From Azospirillum oryzae (lineage in GTDB: Bacteria > Pseudomonadota > Alphaproteobacteria > Azospirillales > Azospirillaceae), in the NCBI RefSeq assembly GCF_008364795.1, contig NZ_VTTM01000009.1:124001-188000 (forward strand): 64,000 bases of DNA. Reading direction: 5' to 3'. Shown one piece after another: positions 25,260 to 34,189 of the stretch. The notes beneath the pieces were generated by a model. That model ran no database searches and had not been told where the DNA came from. It worked only from the letters and a program-made list of their open reading frames with translations. Position numbers and translations under genes: made by a program. Within the stretch, counting starts at the first letter, position 1. Each line of letters opens with the position of its first letter.

Positions 25260-25355
25260 GGTTTTTGGAAAGGTGAACATTGGACAAGGGTTCTGAAAAG
25301 CGTCTTTAAGATTTGAACCGCTCCGTATCCCGCTTCATTCCCGCGCGATCCTCGG

Positions 25356-25463
25356 CCGCCATCCCCACGAACGCGGGGATGACGGAAAGTTCCTTTTTTC
25401 TTCAGAGGCTTAGCAATGCCTGGAATTGCGTGGATGCGATGTCGCCTTCGCAAGGATGACGGC
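25356..25463. repeat. REP-like palindromic intergenic element
   Basis: CCGCCATCCCC (25356-25366) pairs with GGGGATGACGG (25375-25385) around an eight-base loop. A second half-element at about 25421-25463 ends CTTCGCAAGGATGACGG. Units reading CATCCCC...GGGGATGACGG are common intergenic repeats in proteobacteria. It lies between two minus-strand genes. Confidence 0.6.
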
Positions 25464-25510
25464 TGACAGTAGCTGCGGAAACTCACAGCCGTAGTAGAAG
25501 GGTCTCCCCC

Positions 25511-26635
25511 TCAATTCACCTGCGGCAGCGCGAAGATCTGGCCGGGATAGATCAGGTCCGGGTTGCGGATCTGCTCGCGGTTGGCGGTGTAGATGGTGGT
25601 GTAGAGCATGCCGTCGCCATAGGTGCGGCGGGCCAGCCGCCACAGGCTGTTGCCGGGCTGGACGACGATGTTGCGGCCGTCGGTGGAGGCCGCCGGCATG
25701 GCGGAAACCTGGACCGGCAGTTCGGCCCGTGCCACCACCTTTCCGCCCTGGGTGATCTGATCGGCGCGCAGGGTGTAGACGCCGGGGTCGATCAGCTTTT
25801 CCGGGGTCAGGCGCCAGTTGCCCTTCGGGTCGGTGTGGGCGCTGCCGACGAGGATGTTGTCGAGATAGAGCTGGACAGCGCTGTTGGGCGCCGCCCGTCC
25901 CCCCAGCGCCACCCGGCCGGCGGGATCATAGTCCATTGTTTCCACCGACACGCCGCCCGGCGGCGGGGGCGCCCCGTTTTCCGGAACCGGCGGAGCCTGC
26001 AGGACCGAGCTGCCACCCATGGCGGGCGACGCGCTGGCCAGCCCGTCGCGCGGCACCGCCACGGCGACCGGAGCGGCCGGACTCGTGGCCGCGGCCGACG
26101 ACTCGGGTGCGGGTTTCGCTGCGGGCTCGGGCACCATCACCACGACCACCTTGTCGGCGGGCAGCGGGGCATCGGCGCCGGGACGGGTCTCGGTCAGGTT
26201 CAGTTCGCGGGTGCCGGGGGACAGCGGCTTGTCCGGCAGCATCACCCACTCGCCGCGCTGGTCGGCCTTGGCCGACGCGACCCGATTTCCGCCGTCGGTG
26301 ACCGTGACCTCCGAACCGGGTGCCGCGCGGCCGGCCATCACCGTCGCGCCGTCCGGCGCTATCCGCACCACGTCGAAGCTGGGAGCAGCGGGCTTCGCCG
26401 GTTCCGGCGCCGCGGCGGCCTTCGCCGGAGTCCCCGTCTGTGTGGCCGTCTGTGTGGCCGGCTGTGCGGCCGACTGCGCCGATGCAGCCGGGGTGCCGGG
26501 GGCCGAGGCAAGGGCCAATGTCGCCGGCTCCTCGGCCGGTTTGCCTGCCGGCCACAAGGCGACCGCCGCCGCCCCGCCCATCAGAGCCACGCCCAAAGCT
26601 GCGAACAACGCGTTTCGTTTCACCTGAGCACCCAT
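25511..26635 (-). CDS. LysM peptidoglycan-binding protein with Ig-like domains
   Basis: 374 residues. The N terminus has a membrane helix (about 7-25), then a Pro/Ala/Thr-rich stretch, two Ig-like beta domains (about 85-160, with MAGRAAPGSEVTVTDGG; and about 235-310, with LGGRAAPNSAVQLYLDN), and a C-terminal LysM motif (about 322-370, VVQPGNSLWRLARRTYGDG). LysM binds peptidoglycan sugars; the protein is probably anchored in the inner membrane facing the periplasm. A 12-base tandem repeat encodes Thr-Gln-Thr-Ala units near residue 65. The start at 26635 is preferred, the longer form having no better site. Confidence 0.87.
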   Translation of the reverse strand: MGAQVKRNALFAALGVALMGGAAAVALWPAGKPAEEPATLALASAPGTPAASAQSAAQPATQTATQTGTPAKAAAAPEPAKPAAPSFDVVRIAPDGATVMAGRAAPGSEVTVTDGGNRVASAKADQRGEWVMLPDKPLSPGTRELNLTETRPGADAPLPADKVVVVMVPEPAAKPAPESSAAATSPAAPVAVAVPRDGLASASPAMGGSSVLQAPPVPENGAPPPPGGVSVETMDYDPAGRVALGGRAAPNSAVQLYLDNILVGSAHTDPKGNWRLTPEKLIDPGVYTLRADQITQGGKVVARAELPVQVSAMPAASTDGRNIVVQPGNSLWRLARRTYGDGMLYTTIYTANREQIRNPDLIYPGQIFALPQVN

Positions 26636-26790
26636 CCGGCGGCCCACCACAATGGCAGGATGACTGACTATAGCAGAAGGACAGGTCGCAAAAGAATGGC
26701 GCCGTTGGAGCGGAACCATCCGCCAAACGGGCTCGGTTGCCCCATAGGATCATGAATCCGCAGCGAATCGGCGCCTGTTGCCGAGAAGAC

Positions 26791-27672
26791 TCACTCCTTC
26801 GCAGGAACCGTCTTCAGATAGGCGACGATGGCGGCGCGGTCGTCGGCCGTCAGCTTGGAGGTGGTGTTGCGCACGACCTCTCCCATGGCGCCGCCGGCGA
26901 CGTCGCCTTCGGGGGTCAGGCCGGTTTCCAGGAATAGCGTCAGGTCGCCGTCCGACCAGCCGCCGACCCCGCCCTTGCCCTTGGCTCCGGTGATGCCCGG
27001 CACCTTGTCGCCGTCCGGTCCGTCCGGGTTGCCGGCCAGATAGCGGTCGGCATCGAGCCCGCCCAGCAGGGTGCGCGGGCTGTGGCATTCGGCGCAATGG
27101 CCCTGCGCATCGACCAGATAGCGCCCGCGGTTCCAGGCCGCCGGCTTGGCCGGGTCGTCGGGTACCGGGCCGGGGGTCAGGTACAGCCACTGCCAGACCG
27201 GCAGCAGAAATCGCCAGGAGAAGGGCGGCGTCAGGTCGTGCGGCTTGTTCGGGGCCGCCACCGCCGGGCGGCTGAACAGATAGGCCTTCAGGTCCAGCAG
27301 GTCGCGGTCGGTCATCCGCGTGTAGGCGGCATAGGGAAAGGCGGGGAACAGGGCGGCGCCGTCCGGGCGTACGCCCTCGCGCAGGGCGCGGATGAAGTCG
27401 GCGTCGCTCCACCGGCCGATGCCGGTCACCGGATCCGGCGTGATGTTGGGGGTGTGGAAGGTGCCGAAGGGCGTCGCCAGCGCCCGGCCGCCGGCCAGCG
27501 GCTGACCGCCGCCCTTCACGTCGGTGTGGCAGCCGAGGCAGCCGGCGGCGTTGAAGATGTAGGCGCCCCGCTGGACGGCATCGCCGGCGGGAGCATCGCC
27601 GGCGGCATGCGCGGCGCCGCCCGCGGCGGCGAGCGGCAGCAGCACGGACGCGGCGGTCAGGAGACGCCGCAC
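26791..27672 (-). CDS. Dihaem cytochrome c
   Basis: 293 residues with a signal peptide ending near AHA (residue 23) and two haem-binding motifs, CLGCH (45-49) and CAECH (193-197). Axial Met candidates are present in each half. The layout matches the dihaem cytochrome c proteins that accept electrons from periplasmic dehydrogenases, including segments GGRALATPFGTFHTPNITPD and SDADFIRALREGVRPDG that recur in that group. The GTG at 27672 lies three bases after the stop of the cytochrome c' gene, so both are in one operon. Its dehydrogenase partner is not adjacent; the PQQ glucose dehydrogenase in this window is 17 kb away. Confidence 0.9.
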   Translation of the reverse strand: MRRLLTAASVLLPLAAAGGAAHAAGDAPAGDAVQRGAYIFNAAGCLGCHTDVKGGGQPLAGGRALATPFGTFHTPNITPDPVTGIGRWSDADFIRALREGVRPDGAALFPAFPYAAYTRMTDRDLLDLKAYLFSRPAVAAPNKPHDLTPPFSWRFLLPVWQWLYLTPGPVPDDPAKPAAWNRGRYLVDAQGHCAECHSPRTLLGGLDADRYLAGNPDGPDGDKVPGITGAKGKGGVGGWSDGDLTLFLETGLTPEGDVAGGAMGEVVRNTTSKLTADDRAAIVAYLKTVPAKE

Positions 27673-27675
27673 CGG

Positions 27676-28161
27676 TCAGTTCTTCTTGACGCGGAAGTCC
27701 TCGTGGCAGCTTCCGCAGGCCTTGGAGGTGGCGCCCAGCGCCTGGGCGATCTGCGCGCGGTCGCCGCTTTTCAGCGCGGCCTCCAGCTTCTCGGCCGCCG
27801 GCTCGACGGCGCCCCAGTATTTCTGCACCTCGCCCCAGTTCTTCCACAGCTCCGGCTTGGCGGCGCTGTCGGCCACGCCGACGGCGGTGCCTTCGGGGAA
27901 GATCTTCTTCGGGTCCATCTTCGACACCGCCAGCACGGCTTCCGCCCCCTTGGCCGCGTCCTCGGCGGTGGCGCCCTCGTTCTTCACGAACTTGGCGACC
28001 GCGCCCATGCCGCCGCCCATCTTCTTCATGGTCTGCTGCCGGTCCTTCACCTGCTCCGCCGGATCGGCGGCGCCGGCGCTCTGCGCCGACATGCCGAACA
28101 GCGCGAACATCAGACCGGCGACGGATGCCGCCGCAAGGACATTGACGACCCGGTTGCTCAT
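27676..28161 (-). CDS. Cytochrome c' family protein
   Basis: 161 residues with a signal peptide (cleavage near SAGAADP) and a four-helix-bundle body. The haem motif CGSCH sits near the C terminus (149-153), the hallmark of cytochrome c'. The N-terminal helix contains RQQTMKKMGGGMG, as in the family. Such periplasmic proteins bind NO or CO on a five-coordinate haem and protect against nitrosative stress. It is the first gene of a two-gene unit with the dihaem cytochrome. The start MSNRVVNV at 28161 gives a proper signal peptide; the form from 28245 does not. Confidence 0.9.
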   Translation of the reverse strand: MSNRVVNVLAAASVAGLMFALFGMSAQSAGAADPAEQVKDRQQTMKKMGGGMGAVAKFVKNEGATAEDAAKGAEAVLAVSKMDPKKIFPEGTAVGVADSAAKPELWKNWGEVQKYWGAVEPAAEKLEAALKSGDRAQIAQALGATSKACGSCHEDFRVKKN

Positions 28162-28210
28162 GTGGTCCCTCCCGATGATGCCGTGGCTCTTAACGGTGCC
28201 TGTGCCGCTG

Positions 28211-28238
28211 TTGACGCGCCGCCCTCGCCCGATATTCC
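28211..28238 (+). promoter_or_regulatory. Candidate promoter of the LOG gene
   Basis: TTGACG, a 16-base spacer, TATTCC. The -10 is a weak match. It lies 70 bases upstream of the LOG-family ATG in the gap shared with the divergent cytochrome operon. Confidence 0.3.
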
Positions 28239-28307
28239 ATGGCATTCACCGGATTTTTTGCGGCCCCGCTCCCGATGGGTGGCGGTGGCGAGAAAGGTTG
28301 ACCCGCG

Positions 28308-28892
28308 ATGAAGAGCCTGTCGTCCGTCTGCGTCTATTGCGGTGCGTCGAGCCGCGTCGCCGATGTCCACAAGGAAGCCGCCCATGCGCTGGGCGACGGG
28401 CTGGCCCGCCGCGGCATCCGCATGGTCTATGGCGGCGGCCGGGTCGGGCTGATGGGAATCGCCGCCGACGCCGCCATCGCCGCCGGCGGCGAGGTGGTCG
28501 GCATCATCCCCGAACACATCCAGTCGGCGGAGATCGAGCACACCGGCCTGACCGAACTGCATGTCGTCGACAGCATGCATACCCGCAAGCGCATGATGGT
28601 GGAGCGGTCGGACGCCTTCGTCATCCTGCCGGGCGGGCTGGGCACGCTGGACGAGGCCTTCGAGATCCTGACCTGGAAGCAGCTGCAGTTGCACGACAAG
28701 CCGATCGTCATCGCCGACGTCGACGGCTACTGGCGCCCGCTGCTGGGCCTGATCGACCACATGGTCGCCCAGGGCTTCGCCCGCATCGACCGCTCCGCCC
28801 TCTACCGCGTTGCCGACCAGATCGACGGCGTGTTCCAGGCGCTGGGCGCGATGCCCGACGCGGCGCATCCGGACCAGCCCCGGAAGATGTAG
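28308..28892 (+). CDS. LOG-family nucleotide 5'-monophosphate phosphoribohydrolase
   Basis: 194 residues. Both family motifs are present: GGGRVGLMG (42-50) and PGGLGTLDE (108-116), with the conserved RKRMM helix between. Related enzymes release free bases, including cytokinins, from nucleoside monophosphates; Pseudomonas and plant LOG proteins are the known examples. In a plant-associated bacterium cytokinin release is a possible role, but purine salvage is as likely. It is divergent from the cytochrome operon and ends 135 bases before dnaB. Confidence 0.9.
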   Translation: MKSLSSVCVYCGASSRVADVHKEAAHALGDGLARRGIRMVYGGGRVGLMGIAADAAIAAGGEVVGIIPEHIQSAEIEHTGLTELHVVDSMHTRKRMMVERSDAFVILPGGLGTLDEAFEILTWKQLQLHDKPIVIADVDGYWRPLLGLIDHMVAQGFARIDRSALYRVADQIDGVFQALGAMPDAAHPDQPRKM

Positions 28893-28919
28893 GGCTTGAG
28901 CTTCAAAGCCCGGTCGCCG

Positions 28920-28949
28920 TTATCCCCAGACTTCCCAGCCTGTGGATAA
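28920..28949. promoter_or_regulatory. DnaA-box pair upstream of dnaB
   Basis: TTATCCCCA at 28920-28928 is one base off the DnaA consensus, and TGTGGATAA at 28941-28949 is a perfect DnaA box on the opposite strand. They face each other 12 bases apart, 80-110 bases before the dnaB start. Regulation by DnaA is inference. Confidence 0.5.
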
Positions 28950-29027
28950 CTTCTGTGCACAGCTTTTGTGGAGGGTCCCCCGCCCTTCGCCGAGCGTTCG
29001 CGTTCTGTTTCTGCTATTGTGTCCTCC

Positions 29028-30533
29028 ATGAGCAACCAGACCTCATCGCTGTTCGATCCCCGCCCGTCGTCCGCGGTCAAGCCGACGGCCGAATACCGCA
29101 CGCCCCCCAACAACGAGGAGGCGGAGCAGGCGCTGCTGGGCGCGATCCTGGTCAACAACAAGGCCTATGAGAAGGTCGGCGAGTTCCTGCGGCCGGAGCA
29201 TTTCTACGACCCGGCCCACCAGCGCATCTTCGCCGCCATCACCAAGATGATCGACCGCGGCCAGATCGCGAACCCGGTCACGCTGAAGTCCCTGTTCGAC
29301 AACGATCCCGAACTGGCGGTGGAAGGCGGCAGCGCCTATCTGGCGGAGCTGGCGGCCAACGTCGTCACCGTGGTCAACGCCGGTGATTACGGCAAGACCA
29401 TCCACGACCTGTTCATCCGACGGCAGCTGATCGAGGTCGGCACCGACATGGTGAACGAGGCGTACCGCCACGACCTCGACATCACCGCGCTCGACCAGAT
29501 CGGCGAGGCGGAAAAGCAGCTGTTCGACCTCGCCTCGACCGGCGACGTGCAGGGCGGCTTCGTGGCGTTCGGCGAGTCGGTCAAGCATGCGATCACGACG
29601 GCGGAGGCGGCCTTCCGCCGCTCCAGCCACGTCACCGGCGTCACCACCGGGCTGATCGACATCGACCGCAAGCTGGGCGGCCTGCACCCGTCGGACCTGA
29701 TCATCCTCGCCGGGCGTCCCTCCATGGGCAAGACGGCACTGGCCACCAACATCGCCTTCAACGCCGCCAAGGCGCACATGCGCACATCCGGCCAGGAAGG
29801 CGGCGTGGTCGGTTTCTTCTCGCTGGAAATGTCGGCGGAACAGCTCGCCACCCGTATCCTCGCCGACGAGGTACAGGTGCCGGGTGACAAGATCCGCCGC
29901 GGCGAGATCCGCGACACCGACTTCCCGAAATTCGTCCAGGCCAGCCAGGACCTCGCCCGCTGCCCCTTCTATGTCGACGACACGCCGGCCCTGTCGGTCG
30001 CCGCGGTGCGCACCCGCTGCCGCCGGCTGAAGCGGACGTCGGGCCTCAGCATGGTGGTGGTCGACTATCTCCAGCTGCTGCGCGGCTCGTCGTCGCGCGG
30101 GTCGGAGAACCGGGTGCAGGAAATCTCGGAGATCACCCGCGGCCTGAAGGCCATCGCCAAGGAGCTGGACGTGCCGGTGGTGGCGCTGTCGCAGTTGAGC
30201 CGCGCGGTGGAGCTTCGCGAGGACAAGCGTCCGCAGCTGGCCGACCTTCGCGAATCGGGCTCGATCGAGCAGGACGCCGACGTCGTGATGTTCGTCTTCC
30301 GCGAACAGTATTATCTTGAGCGCGCCGAGCCCTCGCGCCGGCCCGACGAGAGCGACGACAAGTTCAACGACCGCTACCAGCGCTGGCAGCAGCGCCTGGG
30401 CGAGGTGCACAACACCGCCGAGGTGATCATCGCCAAGCAGCGTCACGGTCCGATCGGCACCGTCCGCCTCTACTTCGACGGCCAGTTCACCAAGTTCGGC
30501 GATCTCGACCAGCACCACCAGACCGACGAGTGA
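29028..30533 (+). CDS. dnaB: Replicative DNA helicase DnaB
   Basis: 501 residues, normal for DnaB. The N-terminal domain starts with PPNNEEAEQALLGAIL, the linker helix follows, and the RecA-like domain has Walker A GRPSMGKT (229-236), FFSLEMSAEQL, and VVDYLQLL as Walker B. ESGSIEQDADVV is the conserved arginine-finger side region. An insertion before the end (RRPDESDDKFNDRYQRW) is the usual alphaproteobacterial one. It unwinds DNA at the fork as a hexamer. The start MSNQTSSLF at 29028 fits; upstream are DnaA boxes. Its stop overlaps the alr start as GTGA. No intein is present. Confidence 0.97.
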   Translation: MSNQTSSLFDPRPSSAVKPTAEYRTPPNNEEAEQALLGAILVNNKAYEKVGEFLRPEHFYDPAHQRIFAAITKMIDRGQIANPVTLKSLFDNDPELAVEGGSAYLAELAANVVTVVNAGDYGKTIHDLFIRRQLIEVGTDMVNEAYRHDLDITALDQIGEAEKQLFDLASTGDVQGGFVAFGESVKHAITTAEAAFRRSSHVTGVTTGLIDIDRKLGGLHPSDLIILAGRPSMGKTALATNIAFNAAKAHMRTSGQEGGVVGFFSLEMSAEQLATRILADEVQVPGDKIRRGEIRDTDFPKFVQASQDLARCPFYVDDTPALSVAAVRTRCRRLKRTSGLSMVVVDYLQLLRGSSSRGSENRVQEISEITRGLKAIAKELDVPVVALSQLSRAVELREDKRPQLADLRESGSIEQDADVVMFVFREQYYLERAEPSRRPDESDDKFNDRYQRWQQRLGEVHNTAEVIIAKQRHGPIGTVRLYFDGQFTKFGDLDQHHQTDE

Positions 30534-31657
30534 CCAGAGTGACGAGCGACCTGAACCCGCGCGCCGGCGCCATCCTGACCGTGGATCTCGGCGCCGTCGT
30601 CGCCAACTGGACCCAGCTGCGCGACCGCGTGGCGCCGGCGGAATGCTCCGCCGTGGTCAAGGCCGACGCCTATGGGCTGGGGGTGGCGCGCGTCGTGCCG
30701 GCCCTGGCCACCGCCGGTTGCCGGACCTTCGTCGTCGCCCAGTTCGAGGAGGCGCTGGCCGTCCGCCGCGCGCTGGAACCGGTGGCGCCGCAAGCTCAGG
30801 TCTTCTCGCTGGGCGGCCTGCCGGTGGGTTGCGAGGGGGAGTTCATCGCCAACCGCATCCTGCCGGTGCTGAACCACCTGGGCGAGATCGCGGCGTGGCG
30901 GGCCTTCGCCGCGTCACGCGGCGAGGTTCTGCCGGCGGTGATCCACATCGACACCGGCATGAACCGCCTGGGCCTCGGCCCCGACGAGCTGGACGACCTC
31001 GCCGGTCATCCGCAGTGGCTGGAGGGCATCGACGTCCGCTATTGGATGACCCACCTCGCCTGCGCCGACGAATTCGACAACCCGATGACCGGGGAGCAGC
31101 TCGACCGCTTCCGCGCGGCGCTGACCCGACTGCCGAAGGCGAAGGCGAGCTTTGCCAACTCGTCCGGCATCTTCCACGGCAAGGACCATCATTTCGACCT
31201 CGCCCGGCCGGGCTGCGCGCTCTACGGCGTCAACCCGACGCCGCATCTGCCGAATCCGATGCGGGATACGGTACGGTTGGACGCCAAGCTGCTGCAGGTG
31301 CGCAACTGCGACGCGTCGATGACGGTCGGCTATGGCGCCGCCCACAAGGTGGCCGGCCCGGCGCGGATCGCCACCATCGGCGTGGGCTACGCCGACGGCT
31401 ACATGCGGTCGCTCGGCGGCAAGGGGCACATCTTCGTCGACGGCGTCGCCGCCCCCATCGTCGGCCGCATCTCCATGGACCTCATCACCATCGACGTCAC
31501 CGGCCTGTCGGAGTCGGCGGCCCATGCCGGCCGCATGGTCGAGCTGATCGGGCCGAACCGGCTGGTCGACACAGTGGCGGCGGAGGGCGGGACCATCGGC
31601 TACGAAATCCTGACCTCGCTCGGCCGGCGCTATCACCGGATTTATGTGGGCGGGTGA
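30530..31657 (+). CDS. alr: Alanine racemase
   Basis: 375 residues with a GTG start that overlaps the dnaB stop (GTGA). The PLP-binding lysine is Lys44 in AVVKADAYGLG. The Tyr base lies in the region VGYADGYMRSL, and MDLITIDVT closes the C-terminal beta domain. It converts L- to D-alanine for peptidoglycan. The dnaB-alr order is common in alphaproteobacteria. A second GTG three codons in is possible. Convergent with the small gene at 31711. Confidence 0.95.
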   Translation: MTRVTSDLNPRAGAILTVDLGAVVANWTQLRDRVAPAECSAVVKADAYGLGVARVVPALATAGCRTFVVAQFEEALAVRRALEPVAPQAQVFSLGGLPVGCEGEFIANRILPVLNHLGEIAAWRAFAASRGEVLPAVIHIDTGMNRLGLGPDELDDLAGHPQWLEGIDVRYWMTHLACADEFDNPMTGEQLDRFRAALTRLPKAKASFANSSGIFHGKDHHFDLARPGCALYGVNPTPHLPNPMRDTVRLDAKLLQVRNCDASMTVGYGAAHKVAGPARIATIGVGYADGYMRSLGGKGHIFVDGVAAPIVGRISMDLITIDVTGLSESAAHAGRMVELIGPNRLVDTVAAEGGTIGYEILTSLGRRYHRIYVGG

Positions 31658-31710
31658 TCGGCACGCGGCGATCGGGCACAGGAGTTCCCCGTCGCGCCCC
31701 ACGATGGCGG

Positions 31711-32277
31711 TCAGTCTACCACGAGCACCGGGTGATGGAGCGGTATCCGGGCAGACCGCCAAACTTCGGCGGCGGCGATGGTCTTGTCCATGTCGCGAAA
31801 ATCATAGAATTGCAGCTTGGCGGAGCGGCCGGCGTCGACCACCGCCAGCCCCCCGTCCCGCACCGCGCCAACGCGAATTTCGACAAAAGCGGCATGGGCG
31901 GCCATGCGAGGCTCCCCCTCGCCGGTCGGATCGTCGAAGTGTCCGTAATAGAGGTTGGTGGGCACAGTGTCCGGCAAAGTCGTGCGCTTAACGCGGATGG
32001 AAGAATCGTCCAAACGGCTGGCTTTCGGCACATAGGGCAGCAGGACAGACATCATGTCAGGGACTTCAGGAATGCCCTGGTAGAGAATCAGGGTGTCGCC
32101 TTCCCGCCAGCGGAAATACACATCCCCCGGCCCGGCGGCGGGAGATGATGGGTCGGCAGCGATGCCGTCGAACAAATAATAGTCGTGGCCGGAGGAATTC
32201 TCCAGGCTCCATTCCACGACGTTGCGCCCATCGGAATCGCGCTTCGTGGTAATGGTTAAGTTTATCCCCTTGGGCAT
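31711..32277 (-). CDS. Unknown protein of the M91 cassette, candidate immunity protein
   Basis: 188 residues without signal peptide or membrane helix; alternating hydrophobic strands such as GINLTITTKRDSDGRNVVEW and DVYFRWREGDTLILYQG suggest a beta-sandwich. No family was recognised. It follows the metalloprotease gene by 18 bases, the position of an immunity gene in effector cassettes; that role is inference. GC is lower than in alr, which it faces. ATG at 32277 and GTG at 32283 share the AAGGA site; the ATG is chosen. Confidence 0.7.
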   Translation of the reverse strand: MPKGINLTITTKRDSDGRNVVEWSLENSSGHDYYLFDGIAADPSSPAAGPGDVYFRWREGDTLILYQGIPEVPDMMSVLLPYVPKASRLDDSSIRVKRTTLPDTVPTNLYYGHFDDPTGEGEPRMAAHAAFVEIRVGAVRDGGLAVVDAGRSAKLQFYDFRDMDKTIAAAEVWRSARIPLHHPVLVVD

Positions 32278-32295
32278 CGCCACAATTTCCTTCGG

Positions 32296-33333
32296 TCAGG
32301 GCTTTGGCTTTTCATCATAGACCGCCTTCAACGAGCCGGAATAGCCGGGGCGGATGGGCATGTCCTGGTCAACCCGGAGCTGGTTTTCGGTCATGGACGT
32401 CGTTCCTGCCTGCGGAGGCATCCACAACGTCATGCCGGGCGTCAGTGCCGTCGTGGCGCTTATGCGGTTCGCCTTTTTGATGGCATCCTCGTAGCCGCTC
32501 TTTCCATAGTAGGACTTGGAGATTTCCTTGACGATGTCATCGTTCGAGCGCGTGTTCTTTCCATCGGTGGCCTCCGCAGCAGTGATCGCGTGCATGCTGT
32601 CCAGACCGACGGTGCTGTTCTCCTCATCTTCGTTGTAGGATTGGCTGGCACCTTTGATCCTCGTCTTTCCTTGGGCAGCGTGAACGGCATGGATCATTTC
32701 GTGTCCCAACACCTTTTCCGACGGGAAATCAATATCCACCCCGTTGATGGTGATGGTCATTGACCGGTCCGCCCTATACAGCACTGTGCTGGCCTTCGCC
32801 CCCGCCCCGTCCACCACCTTGCCGCTGGAATCCAAACGCTGCTTGCCCTCTTTGCTGTCGGTGCCGGTTGTGAATTGGCAGGCATCTTCGGCAAGGAAGG
32901 ACTCACTGATCGTCAGGACATAGCCTTTGTCCTTATTCGCCTTTTGTAATGCCCTGAGAATGGACTTTCCGGTATCGGTCTTGGCCAACGTCCTCAAATC
33001 TTGCACAACATTGTTGGAAAACGCGTCCGATCCTTTGATCTTGATGGCGGGAAAATTTTTGATCGCGTGCTCGTCGCCATCGTAGTAATAGCGCCCCGTG
33101 CTGCCCAACTGCTTTAGATTCTTGTCGTTTTTGGGGTCAGGGGTGCCCTGGTTGATGGGCGTGGGGCCTTGGGCCGCCCCCCCATTGCCAGTACTGGCCA
33201 CGCCCAAAATAAACCAGGGCAGCGGATCGGCTTGAGTGGCCGGGCACGCCTGGACAACATTCCGGACCACCGTTTTTGCCAGCGCCAGCCCTGCCGTTCG
33301 CACGGCGGCCAAACGTTCGATGTTCGACGCCAT
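32296..33333 (-). CDS. M91-type zinc metallopeptidase, putative secreted effector
   Basis: 345 residues. The zinc motif is HEMIH (211-215) in VLGHEMIHAVHAAQG, as in the M91 (NleD-like) effector family; acidic candidates for the third ligand follow at 235-240 (EDEENS). After it comes a LysM-like stretch (about 275-307, YYGKSGYEDAIKKAN then LTPGMTLWMP), which may bind cell wall. No Sec signal is seen, in keeping with type VI or contact-dependent delivery, though no secretion gene is near. The ATG at 33333 overlaps the stop of the preceding small gene as ATGA. Lower GC than the flanks suggests transfer. Alternative: a housekeeping metalloprotease, judged less likely. Confidence 0.8.
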   Translation of the reverse strand: MASNIERLAAVRTAGLALAKTVVRNVVQACPATQADPLPWFILGVASTGNGGAAQGPTPINQGTPDPKNDKNLKQLGSTGRYYYDGDEHAIKNFPAIKIKGSDAFSNNVVQDLRTLAKTDTGKSILRALQKANKDKGYVLTISESFLAEDACQFTTGTDSKEGKQRLDSSGKVVDGAGAKASTVLYRADRSMTITINGVDIDFPSEKVLGHEMIHAVHAAQGKTRIKGASQSYNEDEENSTVGLDSMHAITAAEATDGKNTRSNDDIVKEISKSYYGKSGYEDAIKKANRISATTALTPGMTLWMPPQAGTTSMTENQLRVDQDMPIRPGYSGSLKAVYDEKPKP

Positions 33334-33716
33334 CAATTCAGCGCGGCGAAGGCTGTGACATCGGGCACACTCGTCACGCGGCGGCCGCACTTGATGGCGT
33401 GGCGCATCAACTCCTCGATACGGTAGGTTTCGCTGGCGTTCCGGTCGAAAAGCGCGCGCTGCAGGCACGGCTCGGAGGAGATGCGGTCAAAGTCGGGACC
33501 AAATTCCAAGATCAGGGACGCCAGACAGAGAACGGCGCCGCAAGACTCAAATCCATACACGTCCGCCTTGTCCAGGGCCGCACGGGTCGTCCTCTCGATG
33601 TCGGCGGGAGCGGTCTCGGGATAGAGCACGCTTAACTCACGGCCGATGTCGCGCAGTGCCACAACCATCGCGGACCGTTGGAGAGCAGCCTGTTGGGAAA
33701 GGGATAAAACAATCAC
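33333..33716 (-). CDS. Small helical protein, first gene of the M91 cassette
   Basis: 127 residues, helical, with a GTG start preceded by GGGAGG at 12 bases. The segment LEFGPDFDR followed by a short helix and a basic end resembles small accessory proteins encoded beside type VI effectors, but this is from general memory, not a named family. It is translationally coupled to the M91 peptidase gene (ATGA), so an adaptor or chaperone role for the effector is the working idea. An internal ATG at 33668 is a possible alternative start. Confidence 0.68.
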   Translation of the reverse strand: MIVLSLSQQAALQRSAMVVALRDIGRELSVLYPETAPADIERTTRAALDKADVYGFESCGAVLCLASLILEFGPDFDRISSEPCLQRALFDRNASETYRIEELMRHAIKCGRRVTSVPDVTAFAALN

Positions 33717-34189
33717 AGAGGGTCATCCTCCCTATCTATTCACCTTTTCTAGAATTAATGGTAAGTTTTTTCAACCCTGAAAGCTTATTGCCATTCCTTA
33801 CCTCATCAAATCGGACGCTGGCCGAGTGTGCGCGAACCATATGGTGGCCTGCAATTCCGGCGTCCGGCAGACGACCCGTTCGGTCCACTCGTCTCGCGCG
33901 GAGAGGCAGCGCGGGCAACTCGTTCAGAAGGTCGTTGTGCGGGCTGCCGATCGGGGGAGCGGAACCAACTCACCACGGCGACCCCTCGACCGCATATGCT
34001 GCCGACTTGCTCCGACCTGGATTGCTTCGTTGTCAAGGTGCGCGGATTGCGCTGCCTCCGCCATCATCGTCGAGTTCCACGCCGTCCCCGTCTCCCCACC
34101 ATTGCAAAGTCCAAGGATGACCTAGGCGCTCATCGGTGCTATGACCGCATCGCCCAAACGAGTCTCTAACCAAGGATGCGGGCCGACTG
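33717..34189. other. Intergenic region before the second mla pair
   Basis: 473 bases in which no credible gene was found. Short open frames exist on both strands but lack ribosome sites and protein-like composition. The first 80 bases are AT-rich and may hold the promoter of the M91 cassette on the minus strand; no clear -35/-10 pair was identified. Confidence 0.5.

Larger units (their letters stand above)
25038..25510. other. Intergenic region with repeats
   Basis: 473 bases with no credible gene. It holds the second copy of the dispersed repeat and a REP-like palindromic element, both listed separately. The short open frame on the minus strand here is an artefact of the repeat. Confidence 0.6.

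Noticed and set aside
25187..25486. Minus-strand frame of 99 codons
   Set aside because: It translates a REP-like palindromic element, a common source of false small proteins.
33656..34169. Several plus-strand frames of about 100-150 codons before mlaE
   Set aside because: They overlap each other and the start of the M91 cassette, lack ribosome sites and show no domain.
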